Source of the DNA: Bernardetiaceae bacterium
Lineage (GTDB): Bacteria > Bacteroidota > Bacteroidia > Cytophagales > Thermoflexibacteraceae
Direction of reading: 5' to 3'
Assembly (NCBI GenBank): GCA_025056255.1
Contig: JANWVT010000021.1
Span: forward strand, 1 to 41,534
Length of the DNA: 41,534 nucleotides
Shown: one piece after another, positions 26,885 through 34,437 of the stretch
Layout: each line of letters begins with the position of its first letter
How positions within the stretch are numbered: the stretch's first letter is position 1
Program-made: the position numbers and the translations under genes
Notes under the pieces: generated by a model
The model's database searches: none
The model's input: only the letters and a program-made list of their open reading frames with translations
Told to the model about the DNA's origin: nothing

Positions 26885-28414
26885 CTATGCAAGCTGCTTT
26901 ACTGCTGCTTGAATTCTTCGCACCGTCTCATCTTTGCCGCAAATGGCAAGAATGTCCATCAAATCTGGTCCGCCGCTGCTGCCTGTCATTGCCAAACGCA
27001 ATGCTGGCATCACAAGTCCGGGTTTTACACCTGCTGCTGCTAGTGCCTCGTTAAGTAAATTTTTAGCTGTTGTTGCAGTAAATTCTTCTTGCCAATGTTC
27101 AATTTTTTCAGCAAAAATTGTCAATACTTTTTCAGCATCTTTGTTCCATTTTTTAGTTACTGTTTCGGCATCGTATGTATGTGGCGCTTCAAAGAAAAAT
27201 TTGGCAGTAGTTATTATTTCATGTACAAAACTTATGCGTTCTTTCATGGCACGCGCAATAAGGAGTGCTTTTTCAAAAGAGCAGCTAATTGCCTGCTTGT
27301 CAAGCTCTTGTAGTAGTAGTTCGGCTAATTTTTCGTCGCTGAGCGCTTTGATGTACTGTTGGTTATACCATTTTGCTTTGTGGATATCGAATCGGGCGCC
27401 AGCCTTGCTCACTCGCTCCAAAGAAAAGGAAGCAATGAGCTGCTCCATGCTGAAAATTTCCTGTTCCGTGCCGGGATTCCAACCTAAAAGTGCTAAAAAA
27501 TTAATCAATGCTTCGGGTAGGTAGCCGTCTTCGCGAAAGCCACGCGATACTTCACCTGTTTCAGGATTTTTCCATTGCAAAGGAAACACCGCAAATCCGT
27601 GCTTGTCGCCGTCGCGCTTGCTCAGTTTGCCTTCGCCTTCTGGCTTGAGCAGTAGTGGCAAGTGAGCAAATTGTGGCATAGTAGCTTCCCAACCTAAGGC
27701 GCGATAGAGCAATATGTGTAATGGTGCCGAAGGCAGCCACTCCTCGCCTCGGATAACGTGTGAAATGTTCATCAAGTAGTCATCTACCACGTTGGCTAAA
27801 TGGTAAGTAGGCATGCCGTCCGATTTCATGAGCACCTTGTCGTCTATGGTTGCCGACTGCACTACCACATTTCCTCTAATAAGGTCGTAAAAACGAATTT
27901 CTTCCTTCAACGGTGTTTTAAAGCGAATCACATAAGGCACACCGGAGGCTATCAGTCGCGCTACCTCTTCGGCAGGTAAGGTAAGTGAGTTGCGCATGTG
28001 CATGCGCGAGGCAGCATTGTACTGAAATTCGTTTTTTGAAGCTTTGAAGCGCTCGCGCATGGCTTCTAACTCTTCGGGAGTATCGAAGGCATAATAAGCG
28101 TGCCCGCTGTGGAGCAGTTGTTGGGCATACTGTTCGTAAACTGCTTTGCGCTCGCTTTGCCGATAGGGAGCGTGCGGTCCGCCGTGCCAAGGGCTCTCAT
28201 CTAATTGGATGCCACACCACGCCAACGATTCACGGATGTATTCTTCTGCACCCGGCACAAAGCGATTTTGGTCGGTATCTTCTATGCGCAAAATCATGGT
28301 GCCACCTGCACGACGAGCAAACAAATAGTTGTAAAGAGCTGTGCGCATGCCGCCAATGTGCAAAGGTCCGGTTGGGCTTGGGGCAAAACGCACTCTTACG
28401 GGGCGGTCTGTCAT
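26885..28414 (-). CDS. gltX: Glutamyl-tRNA synthetase
   Basis: 509 residues from ATG 28414 (MTDRPVRVRFAPSPTG). The frame stays open to 28483, but that extension covers the promoter element and lacks conservation. The class I signature HIGH appears as HIGG (19-22) and KMSKS as KLSKR (near 255). It charges tRNA-Glu with glutamate in the cytoplasm. Because gatC is nearby, some tRNA may pass through the amidotransferase route, but discrimination cannot be judged by eye. A terminator separates it from glyA upstream. Confidence 0.96.
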   Translation of the reverse strand: MTDRPVRVRFAPSPTGPLHIGGMRTALYNYLFARRAGGTMILRIEDTDQNRFVPGAEEYIRESLAWCGIQLDESPWHGGPHAPYRQSERKAVYEQYAQQLLHSGHAYYAFDTPEELEAMRERFKASKNEFQYNAASRMHMRNSLTLPAEEVARLIASGVPYVIRFKTPLKEEIRFYDLIRGNVVVQSATIDDKVLMKSDGMPTYHLANVVDDYLMNISHVIRGEEWLPSAPLHILLYRALGWEATMPQFAHLPLLLKPEGEGKLSKRDGDKHGFAVFPLQWKNPETGEVSRGFREDGYLPEALINFLALLGWNPGTEQEIFSMEQLIASFSLERVSKAGARFDIHKAKWYNQQYIKALSDEKLAELLLQELDKQAISCSFEKALLIARAMKERISFVHEIITTAKFFFEAPHTYDAETVTKKWNKDAEKVLTIFAEKIEHWQEEFTATTAKNLLNEALAAAGVKPGLVMPALRLAMTGSSGGPDLMDILAICGKDETVRRIQAAVKQLA

Positions 28415-28440
28415 GTATCTTAGGTATGAAAAACAAGGAG

Positions 28441-28448
28441 CAAAATTA
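28441..28448 (-). promoter_or_regulatory. -7 promoter element of gltX
   Basis: TAATTTTG on the minus strand, an exact TAnnTTTG match 26 nt before the ATG at 28414. It supports that start over upstream ones. Confidence 0.6.
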
Positions 28449-28530
28449 GGTAAATGCACCCAAAGATAACTCATCTTACTCAAAGCTGATGGGTTTTGCT
28501 GCGGTTGCCTTCATGCCAGCCAGCAATAAA

Positions 28531-28560
28531 AAGCCCGACAAGCAGGGGCTCATCGGGCTT
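28531..28560 (-). terminator. Rho-independent terminator of glyA
   Basis: AAGCCCGA (28531-28538) pairs with TCGGGCTT (28553-28560). On the minus strand a T-rich tail (TTTTTATT) follows. It lies 19 nt after the glyA stop. Confidence 0.88.
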
Positions 28561-28579
28561 CTGGTTAGTTCACACCAAG

Positions 28580-29884
28580 TTAATACATAGCAGCTATCAG
28601 TTCTTCCGACTCAGCAAAAAGAGGGTATTGCTGCATCCATTGGTTTACTTCTTTGCGTACTTCGGCAAGGATGGTGTCGTTTTGGTGGTTTGTTAAGGCT
28701 TTGTCTATCAGGGCAGCAATACGTGGCATATCAGCTGCAACCAAGCCGCGGGTAGTGATGGCAGCTGTGCCCAGTCGCATACCAGAGGTAACAAACGGCG
28801 ACTTGTCATCAAAGGGCACCATGTTTTTATTGATAGTAATGTCGGCTTTTATAAGGGTGTTTTCCGCCAGTTTACCAGTGATACCTTTGTTGCGCAAATC
28901 TATAAGCATGAGGTGGTTATCTGTTCCGCCGGAGATGATGTGATAGCCCATTTCCACAAATGCAGCAGCAAGGGCGCGCGCATTCTCGGCTACGCGTTTT
29001 ACATATTGCAAATAACTCTCGGAAAGTGCTTCGCCAAATGCTACGGCTTTGGCGGCAATAATATGTTCCAAAGGTCCTCCTTGTGTGCCGGGAAATACGG
29101 CAGCATCGAGCAATTCAGACATCATTTTAAGCTGCCCTTTGGCGTTGGTAATACCAAAAGGATTTTCAAAATCTTGCCCCATCATTATGATGCCACCACG
29201 AGGACCGCGCAAGGTTTTGTGAGTGGTAGAGGTTACAATGTGGCAATGTTTCAGGGGGTCGTTGAGTAAACCGCGCGCAATTAGCCCAGCCGGATGCGAA
29301 ATATCTGCTAATAATAACGCCCCAACTTTGTCGGCAATGGCACGCAAGCGGGCATAATCCCAGTCGCGAGAGTAGGCTGAGGCGCCGCATATAATCAGTT
29401 TAGGTTGCTCGCGCAGGGCTATGGCTTCTACTGTATCCCAATTAATTAGTCCTGTTTCGCGTTCCACACCGTAGAATGAGGGCTGATACAGTTTGCCTGA
29501 AAAATTAACAGGTGAACCATGTGTCAAGTGTCCGCCATGCGCCAAATCGAAACCGAGAATTTTATCACCGGGCTGCAAAACAGCCAACATCACTGCTGCA
29601 TTGGCTTGTGCACCTGAATGAGGTTGTACGTTTGCCCAAGCCGCGCCGAAAAGCTGTTTTAGCCGTTCAATAGCCAATGTTTCTACTTGGTCTACCACTT
29701 CGCAGCCGCCATAATAGCGTTTACCGGGTAATCCTTCTGCATATTTGTTTGTTAGCACACTACCCATTGCTTGCATTACGTATGGCGAGACAAAATTTTC
29801 GGAGGCAATCAGTTCAATGCCGTGTGTTTGGCGCTCAAACTCTTTTTGAATGAGCGAAAATACTTGACTATCAGCCTTAATCAT
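28580..29884 (-). CDS. glyA: Serine hydroxymethyltransferase
   Basis: 434 residues from ATG 29884 ([15 protein letters not shown]). The frame continues upstream to 30046, but that part lies beyond the promoter. Motifs include [38 protein letters not shown] and the PLP lysine in [14 protein letters not shown]. It converts serine and tetrahydrofolate to glycine and 5,10-methylene-tetrahydrofolate, the main one-carbon source, in the cytoplasm. It has its own promoter and terminator, so it looks monocistronic. Confidence 0.97.
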   Translation of the reverse strand: MIKADSQVFSLIQKEFERQTHGIELIASENFVSPYVMQAMGSVLTNKYAEGLPGKRYYGGCEVVDQVETLAIERLKQLFGAAWANVQPHSGAQANAAVMLAVLQPGDKILGFDLAHGGHLTHGSPVNFSGKLYQPSFYGVERETGLINWDTVEAIALREQPKLIICGASAYSRDWDYARLRAIADKVGALLLADISHPAGLIARGLLNDPLKHCHIVTSTTHKTLRGPRGGIIMMGQDFENPFGITNAKGQLKMMSELLDAAVFPGTQGGPLEHIIAAKAVAFGEALSESYLQYVKRVAENARALAAAFVEMGYHIISGGTDNHLMLIDLRNKGITGKLAENTLIKADITINKNMVPFDDKSPFVTSGMRLGTAAITTRGLVAADMPRIAALIDKALTNHQNDTILAEVRKEVNQWMQQYPLFAESEELIAAMY

Positions 29885-29909
29885 GGAATTAGAGGAGATG
29901 ATGAATGTG

Positions 29910-29917
29910 CAAAGGTA
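29910..29917 (-). promoter_or_regulatory. -7 promoter element of glyA
   Basis: TACCTTTG on the minus strand, an exact TAnnTTTG match followed by C, 25 nt before the ATG at 29884. Confidence 0.7.
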
Positions 29918-30017
29918 CGCAAAAGGGGGGGATATTTTGGAAAAAACAGATAGCCTTTTGTAAAAGTGAGGGATACTTGAGCTGTATTTGCAAATCAAAC
30001 ATACAGACTTACTGGGC

Positions 30018-30056
30018 AAAAAAACAAAGTGCATGCTTATTTGCACACACTTTGTT
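30018..30056 (-). terminator. Terminator after tRNA-Phe
   Basis: AACAAAGTG (30023-30031) pairs with CACTTTGTT (30048-30056), extended inside by TGCA pairing. On the minus strand a run of T follows. It lies about 60 nt after the tRNA. Confidence 0.75.
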
Positions 30057-30115
30057 TACTATCTTTCAACAGGTTGCGCTTCACTGATTCGGTTGAAGCA
30101 ACATCTTACTTTTCG

Positions 30116-30188
30116 TGGTGTGGGAGGGAATCGAACCCCCGACACAAGGATTTTCAGTCCTTTGCTCTACCAACTGAGCTACCGCACC
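30116..30188 (-). tRNA. tRNA-Phe (GAA)
   Basis: 73 nt without an encoded CCA. The cloverleaf is complete: acceptor GGTGCGG/CCACACC, D arm GCTC-AGTTGGTA-GAGC, anticodon stem AAGGA/TCCTT around CTGAAAA with anticodon GAA at 30153-30155, and T arm GGGGG-TTCGATT-CCCTC. One acceptor pair (position 5 with 68) reads C against A, a mismatch. The T stem has one G-T pair. A full promoter lies just upstream. Confidence 0.95.
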
Positions 30189-30208
30189 GCCTTATTTTTT
30201 TGGTGGCA

Positions 30209-30240
30209 CAAAAGTAAAATCCGTTTTTGTATCTGCCAAA
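30209..30240 (-). promoter_or_regulatory. Promoter of tRNA-Phe
   Basis: TTTG (30237-30240), 20 nt, then TACTTTTG (30209-30216) on the minus strand: an exact -33/-7 pair 20 nt before the tRNA 5' end. It lets the tRNA be made independently of gatC. Confidence 0.75.
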
Positions 30241-30281
30241 GGTTTATTGAAAGTTTTTTGCAACTTTTTTTCAACATACTG

Positions 30282-30569
30282 TTAATCAATTACTTTGGGT
30301 ACGCGAAAATAATCGGCATCGTGGTCTGGCGCTTGTGAAAGTGCTTGCTCGTGCGACAAGGTTTGTTCTATAACGTCGGGACGAAAGCGATTTATTTCGT
30401 AGGTCATGTGGGTGAGTGGCTCTACCCCAGTGGTGTCAACTTTTTGTAGCTGATTAACCCAAGCAATTATATTGTTTAAACTTTCTAATAGGTGTAAACG
30501 GTCTTCTGGAGCTATTTGCAAACGGGCTAAATGCGCTATTTTATCTAAAATTTCAGCTGTTATTTGCAT
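30282..30569 (-). CDS. gatC: Asp/Glu-tRNA amidotransferase subunit C
   Basis: 95 residues, usual length. It shows the GatC pattern: IAHLARLQ near the N-terminus, LNNIIAWVNQLQKVDTTGVEPL in the middle, and a C-terminal ADYFRVPKVID. GatC is the small clamp that holds GatA and GatB together in the complex that amidates mischarged Glu-tRNA-Gln or Asp-tRNA-Asn. gatA and gatB are not in the window. It starts 16 nt after plsC and precedes tRNA-Phe, so it is probably the last protein gene of the DUF4290-plsC-gatC transcript. Confidence 0.93.
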   Translation of the reverse strand: MQITAEILDKIAHLARLQIAPEDRLHLLESLNNIIAWVNQLQKVDTTGVEPLTHMTYEINRFRPDVIEQTLSHEQALSQAPDHDADYFRVPKVID

Positions 30570-30585
30570 AGTGGAATGTTATTAA

Positions 30586-31407
30586 TCAAGAACGATAAAC
30601 CATAGAGGCTGGAAAGTGGTTGGTAAGTTCGCTGGCAATTATGTGGTAAGTTTGGTCTTTGAGCGTATCTACGTTGGCAAGGGTTAGCTGTTTGGTTTCA
30701 ATAGGCGGATGGATAATAACCAATGCCTGCCGGCGATAGATATGCCAACCAGAGCGTTCAGGTAAAATTTGCCAGTTGAAGGGCATTGTAACTGGCACAA
30801 TAGGGGCGCCCGTTTCTACTGCCAGCCTAAAAGCACCCTCTTTAAAAGGAGCTAATGCAGGTGGTTGAATTCTGCCAAACCCGCCTTCGGGAAATATTAG
30901 TACGCTGCGCCCTGCTGCGAGGCGCTGCTTGGCTTTTTGCAAGGCATGCAGTCCGCTTTTAGGATTGACCCGATTAACAGGAATGTGCACCCGCCGAAAT
31001 ATGTAGCCAAATATGGGAATTTTACCCAGAGAGCTCTTACCCACAAAGACAAAAAGGTCGGGGATGGCATATACCATCAGCGGAACATCTAAATAAGAGA
31101 CATGGTTAGGTGTGAGAATGTAAGGACGGTCTTTAGGCAAATTTTCTGTTCCTACTACCTTAACCGGTAGCCCGCCGAATACAAACAAAAGAGTACCCCA
31201 TATTTTGTAGGCGACAAGGCTGAGCACATGCCACCTCTGATGCCAACTGCCTATCACAGCAAACGGCATGATAGGTAAAAAAAAGAAAACCAAGCAAGCA
31301 AGGCACCACAGCCCATATAATTTACTTGCGACGCTTGTCTTTTTTGCGTTTGTTGTTGTGTGAGTAGTTTGTATTTTGCGGCTTATAGCGATTTTCTCTT
31401 TCGGCAT
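30586..31407 (-). CDS. plsC: 1-acyl-sn-glycerol-3-phosphate acyltransferase (PlsC)
   Basis: 273 residues. A membrane segment lies at about 33-55. The acyltransferase motif NHxxxxD is NHVSYLD (H102, D107), followed by FVGKSSLGKIPIFG and FPEGG (172-176). The enzyme adds the second acyl chain to lysophosphatidate in phospholipid synthesis at the inner membrane. The only ATG before the conserved part is at 31407, giving an 86-nt overlap with the DUF4290 gene and a polar, Lys/Thr-rich first 28 residues; a non-ATG start nearer 31322 is possible. gatC follows closely. Confidence 0.88.
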   Translation of the reverse strand: MPKEKIAISRKIQTTHTTTNAKKTSVASKLYGLWCLACLVFFFLPIMPFAVIGSWHQRWHVLSLVAYKIWGTLLFVFGGLPVKVVGTENLPKDRPYILTPNHVSYLDVPLMVYAIPDLFVFVGKSSLGKIPIFGYIFRRVHIPVNRVNPKSGLHALQKAKQRLAAGRSVLIFPEGGFGRIQPPALAPFKEGAFRLAVETGAPIVPVTMPFNWQILPERSGWHIYRRQALVIIHPPIETKQLTLANVDTLKDQTYHIIASELTNHFPASMVYRS

Positions 31408-31951
31408 AGTCGTTGCGAAACGATTGTAGGTCTACATCTAACTGGTTTTGAGATAGTTCTCGCAATTGTGCTACTATTACCTCATCTTCCGTATTTTCTT
31501 TGTTCCAAGCTGCATAAAAAGTACGCATGAGCTTAAAAATGGCAATGGCAGCCGCTTTCTTTTCTTCGGGGTCTTCCAGCTTCACAGCTTTTTCAATCAT
31601 GAGCTCCACGTTTTTGCCGTAGTGCCGGTAGGTGATATTGTGAGAGTTATAAGGCATTTTTTGTGGTTTTTGAAACAACTCACCCGGCTGCGGAGGCGGG
31701 AAGGGTCCGTCAATGTCTAATTTGTAGCCAGCCATATGATGCAGGTGGTCCCAAATGCGCTGAGGAGTATCGCTGTTTTCTTTTACTGAGGGGTTCAGTT
31801 GTTTCATTAAGCCAATCAGCACATAAGAAAGTGCTGTGCGTTCCTCTTTGGTGGGTCTGGAAGCTATGTACTCCGCCAACTGCTGTACACTGCGTCCGTA
31901 TTCTTTTAATACAAGTGGGCTGCGAGCAGTATTATACTCAAAGTTTTCCAT
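31322..31951 (-). CDS. DUF4290 domain protein
   Basis: 209 residues. The N-terminus (FEYNTARSPLVLKEYGRSVQ) and MKQLNPSVKENSDTPQRIWDHLHHMAGYKLDIDGPFP are typical of DUF4290, a family found in Bacteroidota. The protein is soluble, mostly helical by composition, with a strongly basic tail (NNKRKKDKRRK) that could bind RNA or another anion; that is inference. Function is unknown. It heads the transcript with plsC and gatC and is divergent from an acyl-ACP desaturase gene. Confidence 0.92.
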   Translation of the reverse strand: MENFEYNTARSPLVLKEYGRSVQQLAEYIASRPTKEERTALSYVLIGLMKQLNPSVKENSDTPQRIWDHLHHMAGYKLDIDGPFPPPQPGELFQKPQKMPYNSHNITYRHYGKNVELMIEKAVKLEDPEEKKAAAIAIFKLMRTFYAAWNKENTEDEVIVAQLRELSQNQLDVDLQSFRNDYAERENRYKPQNTNYSHNNKRKKDKRRK

Positions 31952-31967
31952 CTAAAAATTATTTTCA

Positions 31968-32000
31968 CAAATTTATGCTAAATTGCAAAACTTCACCAAA
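31968..32000 (-). promoter_or_regulatory. Promoter of DUF4290-plsC-gatC
   Basis: TTTG (31997-32000), 21 nt, then TAAATTTG (31968-31975) on the minus strand, an exact -33/-7 pair 16 nt before the ATG at 31951. The message would have a very short leader. Confidence 0.65.
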
Positions 32001-32055
32001 CACAAAGCTCAGGTCTTATCTGGGCAGCAGGTAATTATATAACGTTACAAAAAAC

Positions 32056-33042
32056 ATGATGAGTTTCTCACAGCCTACTCGCAGCGAAGTGATGCGGTTT
32101 TTAGACAGCAAAATTTTAGGCTACGTCAAAGAATTTTTGAAACCTATTGATGAAAACTGGCAGCCGGCTGATTTATTGCCTAATGCTGCAATTGAAAATT
32201 TCTTTGAAGAAGTAAAGCGCTTACAAGAACGCGCGCGTGAGCTATCCTATGATTTAATAGCTGTGTTAGTAGGTGATACTATTACCGAAGAGGCATTGCC
32301 CAGTTATGAGTCGTGGCTGCACACGGTGCAAGGCATCAACGATGCAGAAAGAGAAAGCGGCTGGCGCACTTGGACACGCTATTGGACAGCCGAAGAAAAC
32401 CGCCATGGCGATGTGCTGAACCGTTATCTGTACCTGAGCGGACGGATTAACATGCGGGAAATGGAGGCTTCTACCCAATACCTGATTGCTGATGGGTTCG
32501 ATACGCAAATTGGAGACGACCCCTACCGAACGTTTATTTATACTAGTTTTCAAGAACTTGCTACTAACATCTCGCATCGAAGAGTAGCCTCTCTGGCCAA
32601 AAAACAGGGTGACCCGCTACTTGCCAAAATTTGTGGGCAAGTAGCAGCCGACGAAGCGCGCCATGCCAAAGCCTACATTACTTTCATTCGTCATATTTTT
32701 GAAATAGACCCTAACGAAGCTATTCTGGCTTTTGAAGACATGATGCGCAAAAAAATTGTGATGCCAGCTCACTTTATGCGCGAAATTGGTGTAGAAATAG
32801 GCAAAACATTTGCCCACTTTACTGATGCTGCTCAACGACTGGGCGTATATACCGCCGCCGATTACGTGGATATCACCCGCCAACTGCTTAAAGAGTGGAA
32901 CATAGAAGGGCTAACCCAATTGAAAGACTCCGGCGAAAAAGCCAGAGAATATTTGTTACAGCTTCCTGCACGATTGGAACGTATTGCAGAACGCATTAAA
33001 ATACCTCAAATGGAGTATAAATTCCGCTGGATTCTCGCTTGA
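32056..33042 (+). CDS. Acyl-ACP desaturase (soluble di-iron, FA_desaturase_2)
   Basis: 328 residues; ATG at 32056, with a second ATG right after it. The two di-iron motifs are EENRHG (113-118) and DEARH (199-203), with further Glu ligands near E77 and E167. This is the soluble plant/actinobacterial-type stearoyl-ACP desaturase, which uses O2 and ferredoxin to put a cis double bond into acyl-ACP. No signal or membrane segment, so it is cytoplasmic. A ferredoxin partner is not adjacent. It is divergent from the DUF4290-plsC operon, whose PlsC would use the acyl chains. I saw no exact TAnnTTTG before it. Confidence 0.93.
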   Translation: MMSFSQPTRSEVMRFLDSKILGYVKEFLKPIDENWQPADLLPNAAIENFFEEVKRLQERARELSYDLIAVLVGDTITEEALPSYESWLHTVQGINDAERESGWRTWTRYWTAEENRHGDVLNRYLYLSGRINMREMEASTQYLIADGFDTQIGDDPYRTFIYTSFQELATNISHRRVASLAKKQGDPLLAKICGQVAADEARHAKAYITFIRHIFEIDPNEAILAFEDMMRKKIVMPAHFMREIGVEIGKTFAHFTDAAQRLGVYTAADYVDITRQLLKEWNIEGLTQLKDSGEKAREYLLQLPARLERIAERIKIPQMEYKFRWILA

Positions 33043-33084
33043 CCACACTGCTTTGACTGACCACTTAGCGTAGGTTTAGTTGCG

Positions 33085-33122
33085 AAAAAAGTCATCTTGA
33101 AGCACATCAAGATGACTTTTTT
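33085..33122. terminator. Bidirectional terminator between desaturase and hsp20 genes
   Basis: GTCATCTTGA (33091-33100) pairs with TCAAGATGAC (33107-33116) across AGCACA. Six A before and six T after make it work for both strands, as expected between two genes ending towards each other. Confidence 0.92.
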
Positions 33123-33141
33123 GCTGCTAACAAATCAATCT

Positions 33142-33576
33142 TTACACTACTTCAATAGTTTTTCCTTTTGAAGGACTTTCTTGTTTTACCTTAGGAACAG
33201 TAATGTGTAAAATGCCGTTTGTGTATTCTGCTTTAATGTTTTCTTGGTCTACATTTTCGGGCAGCGTAAAAGAGCGACGGAATGAAGAATAATTAAACTC
33301 GCGACGAGTGAAATTTTTCTCTTCTTCCTTTTTCTCACTTTTCTTTTCTGCCGAAATAATCAGCATGTTGTCTTTTACGTTAACTTTAAAATCACTTTTG
33401 TCCATGCCCGGAGAGGCAACTTCCATGCGGAAGCTATTTTCATCCTCATGAATATTCACTGCCGGCAGGGTGTTGGGCATGTCCCAAAGTTGCAGGGCAT
33501 CGCTGAAAAATTTGTCGATGTTGAAAGGGTCGACTGCGAAAAAGTTTCTTACTGGTGATTTGGCAAGCAACGACAT
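33142..33576 (-). CDS. Small heat shock protein, Hsp20/alpha-crystallin family
   Basis: 144 residues. The alpha-crystallin domain covers about 38-130, with VASPGMDKSDFKV, RREFNYSSFRRSFTLPENVD and the C-terminal NGILHITVPK motif. The N-terminal arm (VRNFFAVDPFNIDKFFSD) and a C-terminal tail follow the usual plan. It is an ATP-independent holdase that binds unfolding proteins in the cytoplasm. Unlike its neighbours it has a strong Shine-Dalgarno sequence and no TAnnTTTG element was seen, suggesting separate, stress-linked control. Confidence 0.95.
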   Translation of the reverse strand: MSLLAKSPVRNFFAVDPFNIDKFFSDALQLWDMPNTLPAVNIHEDENSFRMEVASPGMDKSDFKVNVKDNMLIISAEKKSEKKEEEKNFTRREFNYSSFRRSFTLPENVDQENIKAEYTNGILHITVPKVKQESPSKGKTIEVV

Positions 33577-33583
33577 AAGTTTG

Positions 33584-33592
33584 TCCTCCTTT
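33584..33592 (-). promoter_or_regulatory. Strong Shine-Dalgarno sequence of hsp20
   Basis: AAAGGAGGA on the minus strand, 7 nt before the ATG at 33576. It is the only such full match noticed in the window, in a phylum that mostly lacks them. Confidence 0.8.
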
Positions 33593-33685
33593 TGATTAGT
33601 TTATTACTAAATTGCTTACAAAAGAAGAACATTTTGCTTGTAGAAAAGATGACTTAAATCATGTTCAACAAATTTTTTAACAAAA

Positions 33686-34372
33686 TTACACCAAAAGTAT
33701 GCGTGCTGGCAGTAACTCTGTATTAACCCAGTAATCATTTTCGCGGGTTAGATGCACATGCACTTTTACTTGCTTTTCTTGCCAATAGGGAGCGGGGTCT
33801 TCTACAAACCAATCGCTAATAAAATGCAGCTCTTGTACTTGTGGATATTCTATTTTGGCAACAAGTATGGCGCGGTAAAATCGAATGCCCAGCAAAGAGA
33901 ACGTTTGAGTTTGTTGATAGGTAGCTTCAAGGGTTTTGCCCATGTTTTGCAATAACTGACAACGACGCTGTTTGCTGTGTTGTACCAACAGAATGAAGCC
34001 CCCTATGCTTAACAGGAGAGCCGCTTCTGTCATCCATAATTTACTTTTTTGGCTCGGATGCAAGTGTACAAGCATCATATCATCAGGATTGGCAAGGTCA
34101 TAGATCACTTGCACTGTATCGCCCAGTGCTACAGAGACATCGGGCAAGCGCGACCTAATTGTAAGTTTCTGATTGTCAATGGCTTTGAAGCTGATAATGG
34201 GGAAAAATTGCGTACTGTCTGCATTGGCAGCTATTTCAGTTACTATTCCTTGTGTCATTTCATAGACTTGGGTACGCTGTTGCCAATCATAAATGGCATA
34301 GCTGGCTCTGAGTATCAGCAGCAAGGCAAGTGCAATTAGTATACTGGCAAATATTTGTAAGTAGCGTTTCAT
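33686..34372 (-). CDS. DUF3592-like membrane protein
   Basis: 228 residues from ATG 34372 (MKRYLQIFASIL). The frame stays open to 34429, but that part runs through the sucB terminator. Two membrane spans are visible, at about 5-27 and 118-136. Between them lies an extracytoplasmic stretch with VTEIAANADSTQFFPIISF and GDTVQVIYDLANPDDMML, a DUF3592-like pattern. The C-terminal 90 residues are soluble. Function is unknown. It is separated from sucB by a terminator and from hsp20 by about 110 nt. Confidence 0.8.
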   Translation of the reverse strand: MKRYLQIFASILIALALLLILRASYAIYDWQQRTQVYEMTQGIVTEIAANADSTQFFPIISFKAIDNQKLTIRSRLPDVSVALGDTVQVIYDLANPDDMMLVHLHPSQKSKLWMTEAALLLSIGGFILLVQHSKQRRCQLLQNMGKTLEATYQQTQTFSLLGIRFYRAILVAKIEYPQVQELHFISDWFVEDPAPYWQEKQVKVHVHLTRENDYWVNTELLPARILLV

Positions 34373-34385
34373 GGTGAATGAAAAA

Positions 34386-34415
34386 CGGAAGCCTTCTGTA
34401 ATTTCAAGGCTTCCG
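34386..34415 (-). terminator. Rho-independent terminator of sucB
   Basis: CGGAAGCCTT (34386-34395) pairs with AAGGCTTCCG (34406-34415). On the minus strand TTTTTC follows. It lies 22 nt after the sucB stop. Confidence 0.88.
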
Positions 34416-34437
34416 ATAATATGGAACAATTAGTGGT

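Noticed and set aside
29988-30338. Plus-strand frames with GGNRTPDTR and GRESNPRHKD segments
   Set aside because: These are well-known false proteins produced by reading the complement of a tRNA gene, here tRNA-Phe.
31322-31407. Frameshift between the DUF4290 and plsC genes
   Set aside because: Both proteins are complete and belong to unrelated families; the overlap is a start-site question, not a broken gene.
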